From Colimorpha sp045222295 (lineage in GTDB: Bacteria; Bacteroidota; Bacteroidia; Bacteroidales; P3), in the NCBI GenBank assembly GCA_045222295.1, contig JBGUXP010000021.1:1-64000 (forward strand): a DNA stretch of 64,000 nt. The letters are read 5' to 3'. Under the pieces are notes generated by a model. The model was not told where the DNA came from. It saw only the letters and a program-made list of their open reading frames with translations, and searched no databases. Numbering within the stretch: position 1 is the first letter of the stretch; each line of letters starts with the position of its first letter. A program made the translations under genes and the position numbers. Positions 58,112-64,000 of this stretch are shown here, piece after piece.

Positions 58112-58330
58112 ATGGAAGAAGCAGGAGCAACAATTTTCGTTGGATTAATTGGTATGGCTATTAGTGGTGGCATCGGTTACCTTATTGGCCGAAATCGTAA
58201 AATCGGTGGCGGATGGTCGTTTGTTCTCGGTGCCATACTTGGTGTTATCGGGTGGATAATAGCTGCTTGCAGTGAAAAGACCAATGTCACTAAGTTTGAC
58301 GATATGTCGAAGAATGGAGGAAACGTATGA
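58112..58330 (+). CDS. Small membrane protein with glycine-rich spans
   Basis: 72 residues, two membrane segments (TIFVGLIGMAISGGIGYLI and WSFVLGAILGVIGWIIAA) joined by a short basic turn RNRKIGGG, then a hydrophilic tail. The GxxxG pattern favours tight helix packing. It overlaps the next gene by ATGA. No known family; part of the J-like operon. Confidence 0.65.
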   Translation: MEEAGATIFVGLIGMAISGGIGYLIGRNRKIGGGWSFVLGAILGVIGWIIAACSEKTNVTKFDDMSKNGGNV

Positions 58331-58518
58331 AAACCTGGGGCATAATACTGATAGTATTTGGTAGTTTAAGCCTCCTCGGAGCTCTGCTTGCCGCTGCTAA
58401 CGGAGCGGCAGGCAGCGCAGGAGGAATTGCGTTTATTGTCCTGGGTGCTTACCTGATTTACCGTGCAAAACAGAAAGAAGAAGAAAACAACCAACAAGAC
58501 AATTGGAGCAATGAGTAA
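58327..58518 (+). CDS. Small membrane protein
   Basis: 63 residues with two membrane spans (WGIILIVFGSLSLLGALLAA and GGIAFIVLGAYLIYRA) and a charged tail (KQKEEENNQQDNWSNE). Overlaps the preceding gene by 4 bp and the following lipoprotein gene by 8 bp, so its expression is locked to the operon. Similar in size and architecture to the 58112 product, but without obvious sequence relation. Confidence 0.65.
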   Translation: MKTWGIILIVFGSLSLLGALLAAANGAAGSAGGIAFIVLGAYLIYRAKQKEEENNQQDNWSNE

Positions 58519-59218
58519 TACCAAACGCTTTCTCAGTACACTATTTATTGGATTGTTTGTCTCATTATGTGTTAGCTGTCAATACAATCCACAACAAGCT
58601 GAGCAGTTAATATTTTCTGCCCCTGAAGCCATATCACTTGGCAGGTTTCAGACGCCGGACACCTGGAGCGAACATGTTCTGTATTCCGCTTTCACTCTTT
58701 CTATTCCGAACACTATGGAAAGAAGTAATCCGAATGATAACTACAGAAGACAACTTAATAACTTAGGTGCTCCACAAATTGAAGGTGTGGTGATATTTCA
58801 GCAAAAATCATTAAACAATAGTTCTCTGGCAAAAGCTGATGAACATTATTGCCGAGTGCTTGTCAATTATGAAAAAGCCTCTCCCGGAGACTTGTTGCAT
58901 TATAATGAAACAGAGGAAATAGATGCAGATGTACGAGCTTGGTTACTGGAGAATGTGAAAGGTAATTTGGCCTATTCACAGCAGTTACTCTCCTCGCCAT
59001 CCTACGATTGGATAGACATTGGCGGTACAAAGGCAATACGGGTAAAGTACAGGCGTAGTGGTAACAATAGAAACACAACAGCATGTGCAATGTACTATCT
59101 GTTTAACTACGATGAGATGGCGATGGTTATGACTGCGTATCGCGAACAAGATGCAAGTCAATGGCAATGCGATATGGAGAATGTCATTAGAACTTTCCGA
59201 TGGAATCGCGGTAAGTAA
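58511..59218 (+). CDS. Putative lipoprotein of the J-like operon
   Basis: 235 residues from ATG 58511 (a longer frame from 58463 gives no proper signal). FLSTLFIGLFVSLCVSC is a lipoprotein signal with lipobox CVSC. The mature part begins QYNPQQAEQLIFSAPEAISL and contains a region reminiscent of PsbP-like/DUF1795 folds: YSAFTLSIPNTMER, then ALRVKYRR-type strand (KAIRVKYRRSGNNRN), YYLFNYDEMAMVMTAYREQD and ENVIRTFRW. Last gene of the operon, so the system spans cytoplasm, inner membrane and envelope. Assignment of fold is tentative. Confidence 0.7.
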   Translation: MSNTKRFLSTLFIGLFVSLCVSCQYNPQQAEQLIFSAPEAISLGRFQTPDTWSEHVLYSAFTLSIPNTMERSNPNDNYRRQLNNLGAPQIEGVVIFQQKSLNNSSLAKADEHYCRVLVNYEKASPGDLLHYNETEEIDADVRAWLLENVKGNLAYSQQLLSSPSYDWIDIGGTKAIRVKYRRSGNNRNTTACAMYYLFNYDEMAMVMTAYREQDASQWQCDMENVIRTFRWNRGK

Positions 59219-59447
59219 AAATGAGTATATCTTTCCCCAGAAAAGAGTATATCTTTCGTGCAAGTGGTGCGCCTCGCGAGCTTGACAAGCGAAGATATTC
59301 TCTTTATGCGTAGATGAGTATATCTTTTCTGGAGGGGTCAAATTGGCAGAGAAAAATGTCCTAAGACGACCGCCGACACACCGCCGAGGAATCACCGAGA
59401 GGTCGTGGGGTGATGTGGACTTTTGTGGCTTTCTGTGAAAACTTTTT
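59219..59447. repeat. Intergenic region with gagtatatcttt repeats
   Basis: gagtatatcttt at 59223-59234, 59245-59256 and 59316-59327; the first two are 22 bp apart. Between them is a GC-rich gcgcctcgcgagc palindrome-like stretch. No gene seen; may mark the end of the island. Confidence 0.55.
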
Positions 59448-59478
59448 TTTGTATATATAATTTTATTTACTATTTTTG
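59448..59478 (+). promoter_or_regulatory. Promoter of serC
   Basis: TTTG (59448-59451), 19-bp spacer, TATTTTTG (59471-59478); ATG at 59548. Confidence 0.8.
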
Positions 59479-59547
59479 TAGCCTATTCCTTTAGGGAAGA
59501 AAGAAGTTAATTAATTAAATATAAACCCTTTAAAACAAAAAACAACA

Positions 59548-60663
59548 ATGAAGACCGCTTATAATTTCAATGCAGGCCCTTGCGTCCTGCCCAAAGAGGC
59601 CATCGAGTCCACCATCGCCGCCATCCGCGACTTTGACAACACTGGTATTGGCCTGCTCGAGATCTCTCACCGTACCCCCGGTTGGGAGCGCACCATGGAA
59701 GAAACCCGCCAGCTCTGGCGTGACCTGCTGAACATCCCCGCTGAGTACGAGATTCTCTTCCTTGGTGGTGGTGCCAGCACCGGCTTCATGGATGTTCCCG
59801 CCAACCTCCTGAACAAGAAGGCTGCTTACCTGCAGACCGGCGTGTGGGCCAAGAAGGCTGCCAAAGAGGCTAAGAACTTCGGTGAGACCGTGATCGTGGC
59901 CAGCAGCGAGGACAAGACCTACAGCTACATTCCGAAGGGTTGGACCGTCCCCGCCGACGCCGACTACTTCCACATCACCACCAACAACACTATCTACGGT
60001 ACCGAGATCCGCAAGGACTTCGCCGCCAACGAGATTAACAACGTGATGCTGGTCGCCGACATGAGCTCCGACATCATGAGCCGTCCTGTCGACGTGAAGA
60101 AGTACGGCCTCATCTACGGTGGCGCCCAGAAGAACGTCGGCCCCGCCGGTGTGACCTTCTACATCGTCCGCAAAGACATCCTCGGTAAGATCACCGACCG
60201 CACCTATATGAACCCCCTGCCCACCATGGTGGACTTCCGCACCCACGCCGCTGAAGAGGCCAAGAACATCTCCATGTTCAACACTCCTCCCGTGAGCGCC
60301 ATCTTCGTGATGCACGAGACCCTGAAGTGGGTTAAGAACACCATCGGCGGTGTTGAGAACATGAACAAGATCAACCTTAAGAAGAGCGCCATGCTCTACG
60401 AGGAAATCGACCGCAACAGCATGTTCCGTGGTACTGCCGAGAAGGAAGACCGTTCCATCATGAACCACTGCTGGGTGATGGCTGAGGGTCGCGAGAACCT
60501 GCAGGATGCCTTCATGGCCTTCGCCAAGGAGCGCGGTATGGTCGGCATCAAGGGTCACCGCAGCGTGGGTGGCTTCCGCGCCAGCCTCTACAATGCTTGC
60601 CCCATCGAGGCCGTCGAGGCTCTCGTCCAGTGCATGCAGGACTTCGAGAAAGCTAACAAGTAA
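59548..60663 (+). CDS. serC: Phosphoserine aminotransferase
   Basis: 371 residues, class-V aminotransferase fold. YNFNAGPCVLPKEAIESTIA at the start, EISHRTPGWERTMEETRQLW, and PLP lysine in YGLIYGGAQKNVGPAGVTFY; C-terminal GHRSVGGFRASLYNACPIEA binds the substrate carboxylate. Converts 3-phosphohydroxypyruvate to phosphoserine with glutamate; may also act in PLP synthesis. Very regular codon use suggests strong expression. serA follows after a 98-bp gap holding a perfect hairpin. Confidence 0.96.
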   Translation: MKTAYNFNAGPCVLPKEAIESTIAAIRDFDNTGIGLLEISHRTPGWERTMEETRQLWRDLLNIPAEYEILFLGGGASTGFMDVPANLLNKKAAYLQTGVWAKKAAKEAKNFGETVIVASSEDKTYSYIPKGWTVPADADYFHITTNNTIYGTEIRKDFAANEINNVMLVADMSSDIMSRPVDVKKYGLIYGGAQKNVGPAGVTFYIVRKDILGKITDRTYMNPLPTMVDFRTHAAEEAKNISMFNTPPVSAIFVMHETLKWVKNTIGGVENMNKINLKKSAMLYEEIDRNSMFRGTAEKEDRSIMNHCWVMAEGRENLQDAFMAFAKERGMVGIKGHRSVGGFRASLYNACPIEAVEALVQCMQDFEKANK

Positions 60664-60678
60664 GAGATTTTTAAAGCT

Positions 60679-60744
60679 CAATCAGAACTAAAAGAACAAA
60701 AAGAAAACTGGACGGAATTCTGATAGTTCTTTTAGTTCTGATTG
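60679..60744. repeat. Perfect 19-bp inverted repeat between serC and serA
   Basis: caatcagaactaaaagaac (60679-60697) and gttcttttagttctgattg (60726-60744). No T-run follows directly, so more likely an mRNA processing/attenuation hairpin or repeat relic than a strong terminator. Confidence 0.75.
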
Positions 60745-60761
60745 ATAATAAAGAAAAAACA

Positions 60762-61778
60762 ATGGAAATCAGAGACGACGTAAAGGAAGGATTCGAGAAG
60801 AAGCTTCGCAAGGAGCCTACTTGCGTCTTCTCCGATGAAATAAAGATTTATCCGAAAATGAAAGTTTTAGTTGCTACTGAGAAACCCTTCGCCAAAGTGG
60901 CCGTTGACGGCATCCGCGAAGTGGTTGAGAAGAATGGCTACGAGCTGGCTCTTCTCGAGAAATATACCGACGTGAACGACCTCTACAAGGCCGTTGCCGA
61001 TGCTGACGCCCTCATCGTCCGCTCCGACAAGGTAACCAAAGAGGTTATCGACCACGCCAAAAACCTAAAGATCGTCGTCCGTGCCGGTGCCGGTTACGAC
61101 AACCTCGACCTTGAGGCTTGCACCGCCCGTGGCATCGTCGCCATGAACACCCCCGGTCAGAACAGCAACGCCGTTGCCGAGCTCGTCATGGGTATGCTTG
61201 TCTATGCCGTCCGTAACTTCTACAACGGCAAGAGCGGCAGTGAGCTCATGGGCAAGAAGCTGGGTATCCTCGCCTTCGGTAACGTGGGACGCAACGTGGC
61301 CCGCATCGCCAAGGGCTTCGGTATGGAGGTCTACGCTTACGACGCCTTCATGACTGCCGAGCAGATCAACGCCACCGGTATGGCTACCGCCGTTGCCAAC
61401 CAGGACGCCCTCTTCGAGACCTGCGACATCGTCAGCCTCCACATCCCCGCCACTGCGGAGACCAAGCAGAGCATCAACTACGACCTCGTTGGCAAGATGC
61501 ACAAGGGTGGTATCCTCGTGAACAGCGCCCGTAAGGAAGTCATCGATGAGGCCGGCCTGCTCAAGCTGATGGCCGAGCGCACCGATATCAAGTACATCAC
61601 CGACATCATGCCCGATGCCGATGCCGACTTCAAGGCTTTTGAAGGCCGCTACTTCGCCACCCCCAAGAAGATGGGTGCCCAGACCGAAGAGGCCAACATC
61701 AACGCCGGTATCGCCGCCGCCAACCAGATTGCCGACTTCTTCAAGACCGGTAACAAGAAATTCCAGGTGAATAAATAA
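60762..61778 (+). CDS. serA: D-3-phosphoglycerate dehydrogenase
   Basis: 338 residues from ATG 60762. The conserved enzyme starts at MKVLVATEKPFAKVAVDGIR (internal ATG 60858); the first 32 residues (EIRDDVKEGFEKKLRKEPTC...) are an unusual extension whose DNA follows an A-rich start region directly. NAD-binding GKKLGILAFGNVGRNVARIA, catalytic Arg/Glu/His region DIVSLHIPATAETK, VNSARKEVIDE. No ACT domain, so a short-type enzyme without serine feedback. Oxidises 3-phosphoglycerate, feeding SerC; probably one transcript with serC. Confidence 0.92.
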   Translation: MEIRDDVKEGFEKKLRKEPTCVFSDEIKIYPKMKVLVATEKPFAKVAVDGIREVVEKNGYELALLEKYTDVNDLYKAVADADALIVRSDKVTKEVIDHAKNLKIVVRAGAGYDNLDLEACTARGIVAMNTPGQNSNAVAELVMGMLVYAVRNFYNGKSGSELMGKKLGILAFGNVGRNVARIAKGFGMEVYAYDAFMTAEQINATGMATAVANQDALFETCDIVSLHIPATAETKQSINYDLVGKMHKGGILVNSARKEVIDEAGLLKLMAERTDIKYITDIMPDADADFKAFEGRYFATPKKMGAQTEEANINAGIAAANQIADFFKTGNKKFQVNK

Positions 61779-61779
61779 A

Positions 61780-62730
61780 ATGCGCCTGTGCATTTTCAAC
61801 CCTGAGCACGACCTTTGCCTAGCCAAAGGTCGTGCTCATTATGTCCCGCCACGGTCGGCTGTCGACTTCGCCCGCCGTGACGCAAGCATTATGCAGGTAC
61901 TCTATCCCGATGCTCTTTGCACCTCCGTCTACGACTTCAGTTCATCACTCATCACTCATCACTCATCACTTCACGAAGTGGTGGCCTGGGGTTGGGACGC
62001 TGTGGTGAAGCATGAACTCCTCAAACGTGGCATTCCTGCCCAATTGCTCCCTTCGGACGAGGAGATAAATACTATCCGTGAATTGCAGCACCGCTCCACC
62101 GTGCTACCTTTACAGGAGGACTGCCACGAGGTGCGTTCCATAGAAGATATGGAATCATTATTAAAAAAGCGCGAACATTGGGTCATGAAAGCCCCGTGGA
62201 GCGGAGCGGGTAGGGGGCTGCGCTGGGTCCACGGTGCCCTCACTGCCATCGACCGCGACTGGCTGTTGAAGACTGTCGCTGCACAACGCTGCGTCATTGC
62301 AGAACCTCGTCGCGAAGTTGTCGCTGATGTGGCGTTGGAGTATCTACACACTCCTCAGTCAGCGCTTTGCGCTGCCAGCTCCCCTAACTTTGCTCCACTT
62401 CGGTCGCAGGCCATGTCTCCTTCGGAGCCAGGCAGAGGGGAGCAGCCAGAGTGTGTTAAGTTTGTCGGCTACAGCTATTTCAAGACAGGCAGCGGTGTCT
62501 ACAAGGAAAATATTCCTTGGCCCGACGAGCAGATTGAATCTACCTTCTCATTGCTCCCCATCCGCCAGCGCATAGAGAATTGGCTAAACGATAACGTCTT
62601 CCCTTGTTATCGTGGGCCGCTGGGTGTCGATTTGATGGTCTGCACCGATGGCAGCATTCATGTCTCCGAAATCAATTTCCGCCACACCATGGGTATGATT
62701 GCTCATGAATCTTTAAACGTTAACCATTAA
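61780..62730 (+). CDS. ATP-grasp-like conserved protein with palindromic insert
   Basis: 316 residues, starting 1 bp after serA. FNPEHDLCLAKGRAHYVPPR is typical of a Bacteroidota-specific family of unknown function; HWVMKAPWSGAGRGLRWVHG resembles the ATP-grasp nucleotide loop and IHVSEINFRHTMGMI the metal-binding end. Two foreign stretches occur: SSSLITHHSSL, from tcatcact word repeats (61941-61972), and residues ~190-225 (QSALCAASSPNFAPLRSQAM then SPSEPGRGEQPE), from a 109-bp palindromic element at 62347-62455. Frame intact, so probably still made. Ligase activity is inferred only. Confidence 0.75.
   Translation: MRLCIFNPEHDLCLAKGRAHYVPPRSAVDFARRDASIMQVLYPDALCTSVYDFSSSLITHHSSLHEVVAWGWDAVVKHELLKRGIPAQLLPSDEEINTIRELQHRSTVLPLQEDCHEVRSIEDMESLLKKREHWVMKAPWSGAGRGLRWVHGALTAIDRDWLLKTVAAQRCVIAEPRREVVADVALEYLHTPQSALCAASSPNFAPLRSQAMSPSEPGRGEQPECVKFVGYSYFKTGSGVYKENIPWPDEQIESTFSLLPIRQRIENWLNDNVFPCYRGPLGVDLMVCTDGSIHVSEINFRHTMGMIAHESLNVNH
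62347..62455 (+). repeat. In-frame palindromic element in ATP-grasp-like gene
   Basis: Outer arms cacactc/gagtgtg, inner gctcccct/aggggagc, plus small hairpins agcgc-ttt-gcgct and ctcc-ttc-ggag. 109 bp as measured between arms; the host frame is maintained. Confidence 0.75.
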
Positions 62731-62744
62731 CCGCTACGATTGAT

Positions 62745-63317
62745 ATGTCATTTATCGCAGCTTTAATATTATCCCTCGCCCTTTGCGTCGACTCCTTGGT
62801 AGTGTCGACCACCACGGCCTTCAAGAGCAAGATGCCGTGGCGTCAGGGACTGCTAATGGCTTTTGTCTTCGGACTTTGCCAGGGTGGCTTCCCGTTGGCC
62901 GGAGCCCTCATCGGCGATGTCGCCCGTTCCTTCATCGAGACCGTCGACCACTGGGTCGCCTTCGGACTGTTGGCTTTCATCGGCGGCAAGATGATATTTG
63001 ACGGCATCCGAAACAAAGAAGAAGAGCAGGAGTTCTCCACTTCCCGCTCTCCACTAGCCACTTATCTCCTCCTCGGAATTGCCACCAGCATCGATGCTTT
63101 TGCTGTGGGCATCGGACTTGGGTTGGACAACCCCATCGCCACCGTCCTTTGGATTGTCGCCGTCATCGCCGCCGTCACCATGCTAGTCTCTCTCGTCGGT
63201 GTCTACCTCGGCAAACGTAATATTCCTGTCCCCGAGCGCACCGCCAATATCATCGCCGGCCTGGTGCTCATTGGATTGGGCTTGAAGATACTTTTGGAGC
63301 ACCTGGGGGTGTTTTAG
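62745..63317 (+). CDS. mntP: Manganese efflux pump MntP-like
   Basis: 190 residues, six membrane segments. The conserved Asp-containing motifs are ALCVDSLVVSTTTAF in the first span and GIATSIDAFAVGIGLG in the fourth, typical of MntP (DUF204), with the usual cytoplasmic loop KEEEQEFSTSRSPL. Exports Mn2+ from the cytoplasm. No mntP-type yybP-ykoY riboswitch is visible in the 14-bp gap upstream, so it is probably read from the serA transcript. Overlaps the convergent LRR gene by 4 bp. Confidence 0.88.
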   Translation: MSFIAALILSLALCVDSLVVSTTTAFKSKMPWRQGLLMAFVFGLCQGGFPLAGALIGDVARSFIETVDHWVAFGLLAFIGGKMIFDGIRNKEEEQEFSTSRSPLATYLLLGIATSIDAFAVGIGLGLDNPIATVLWIVAVIAAVTMLVSLVGVYLGKRNIPVPERTANIIAGLVLIGLGLKILLEHLGVF

Positions 63318-64000
63318 TTCGTCACAATAACTTTATTTATCGGACGGCCGCCAACGCGGATGAGGTAGATGCCCGTTGGTAATTGAGAATTAATTACCTC
63401 GCGGCCCATCATGTCGAACACCCGGACATCCTCGCCGTCGGCACCATCGACCACGATGCGGCCACCGAGGGAATAGACTTTGATGTCGGACGAGCGGATT
63501 TCGTCAATTCCATTGCAGTCTTCTTGGTATTTGTCGGAGAATTGGCTCCAGTAGCTGTTGGTCAGGTAAGCGTTGAGGCTTCCGCAGGGTATGATGATGG
63601 TGTCCACCGTTGTTCCGGACAGGCAGCCAATGATTGTATCGTAGAAAGGAGACACGACGATGGGGGGGATGGTGTTCTTTAGTACCAGTGTGCCCAGTGG
63701 ATGCTCGTCGAAGACCCCGTCTTCCAATGTGTCGACAGGGGCCGTGAAAACGACCCTGTTCAGCTTTGGCCCTTTCCAGAATGCCTCATACCTGACGGTT
63801 CGAAGCGTCGCGGGCAGCTGCAATTCGCTGAAAGCACAATTGCCGAAGGCGTAGTTATCGATGGTTTCGACAGAATCTCCCCATGTGACGTGCGACAGAG
63901 AAGGACACCACATGAAGGCCTCGGCGGGGAGGGTACGCAGGCCATTTGGAATGTCAATCGAAGTCAGTCTTGTGCATAACTCAAAGGCAGCACGCCCCAT
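63314..64000 (-). CDS. BspA-like leucine-rich repeat protein with T9SS sorting domain (partial)
   Basis: Only the last 228 codons are inside the window; the 5' end lies beyond 64000. LTSIDIPNGLRTLPAEAFMW, CPSLSHVTWGDSVETIDNYA and LQLPATLRTVRYEAFWKG are BspA/TpLRR units (~23 residues each). A PCGSLNAYLTNSYWSQFSDK spacer leads to a Por-type C-terminal sorting domain (VRVFDMMGREVINSQLPTGI, YLIRVGGRPINKVIVTN). Expected to be exported by T9SS and displayed on the surface, perhaps as an adhesin. Confidence 0.88.
   Translation of the reverse strand: MGRAAFELCTRLTSIDIPNGLRTLPAEAFMWCPSLSHVTWGDSVETIDNYAFGNCAFSELQLPATLRTVRYEAFWKGPKLNRVVFTAPVDTLEDGVFDEHPLGTLVLKNTIPPIVVSPFYDTIIGCLSGTTVDTIIIPCGSLNAYLTNSYWSQFSDKYQEDCNGIDEIRSSDIKVYSLGGRIVVDGADGEDVRVFDMMGREVINSQLPTGIYLIRVGGRPINKVIVTN

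Noticed and set aside
1..64000. tRNA or rRNA genes
   Set aside because: No T-loop (GGTTCRANNCC) within a cloverleaf-compatible context and no rRNA core sequence was noticed on either strand; a short tRNA could still be missed by eye.

Overview
The window comes from a Bacteroidota chromosome, almost certainly order Bacteroidales. Four things point there: promoters of the form TTTG-N19-TAnnTTTG recur upstream of genes; start codons are preceded by A-rich DNA, mostly without Shine-Dalgarno sites; there are type IX secretion parts (PorQ, and Por-type C-terminal sorting domains on a subtilase and an LRR protein); and there are lipoproteins of SPII type, LolA/LolCE-like proteins and a lysine 2,3-aminomutase/3,5-diaminohexanoate dehydrogenase pair. 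I cannot name a genus. No tRNA, rRNA or CRISPR array was found.

Layout. 1-8310 is an accessory, defence-like block: an autoinhibited Fic protein between short direct repeats, a YhcG/DUF1016 nuclease, a single-chain type IIG restriction-modification enzyme, and a tight TPR-like/FRG-domain gene pair. 8310-9830 is a graveyard: 5' ends of a BRO-type gene and a flavodoxin gene, and a lipoprotein gene, each running into copies of one palindromic REP-like repeat. 9830-12426 is a minus-strand ECF sigma / membrane anti-sigma-like / lipoprotein operon. 12427-20283 holds a T9SS-exported subtilase behind an array of five TACAGAG sites spaced exactly 11 bp, BipA/TypA, a macro-like protein, HEAT/AlkD-like proteins, and an XRE repressor behind several TTACAATTGTAA palindromes. 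20280-23339 is the class III ribonucleotide reductase (nrdD-nrdG), preceded by what reads as a cobalamin riboswitch. 24289-37447 is mostly housekeeping: pheT, an RluB-type synthase, YggS, YitT, rpe, an RlmI-like methyltransferase, folE, a LolA-like protein, tsaB and a peptide-ABC permease. 37444-43416 (minus) is a GDP-heptose cluster (gmhA, hddA, gmhB, hddC) with a glycosyltransferase, a GxxExxY protein, a TonB-domain protein and a DUF6266-like protein. 43775-49328 has kdd, tcdA, kamA, porQ and a lipoate ligase; 49332-54434 (minus) has glycyl-tRNA synthetase, a histidine kinase, a LolC/E-like permease and TpiA. 54435-59218 is a second accessory island: a 110-bp MITE-like element, an MNT/HEPN toxin-antitoxin pair, a rod-shaped RNA-like hairpin, and a seven-gene AT-richer operon of unknown function in which three proteins share a J-domain-like motif (HPDRF, RPDRF, YPERF). 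59448-64000 has serC-serA, an ATP-grasp-like protein, mntP and a truncated LRR/T9SS protein.

Three observations stand out. First, the unknown operon at 55941-59218, built around a degenerate J-domain-like module, membrane proteins and a lipoprotein. Second, GC-rich palindromic elements inserted in frame inside at least four otherwise recognisable genes (RlmI-like twice, TsaB, a DUF6266-like gene, an ATP-grasp-like gene), with AT-rich word repeats inside other genes and signal peptides. Third, compact regulatory architecture: the 11-bp TACAGAG array, the XRE operators, and a B12 riboswitch on the B12-independent ribonucleotide reductase. All assignments come from reading the sequence and remembered family features; no database search was run.
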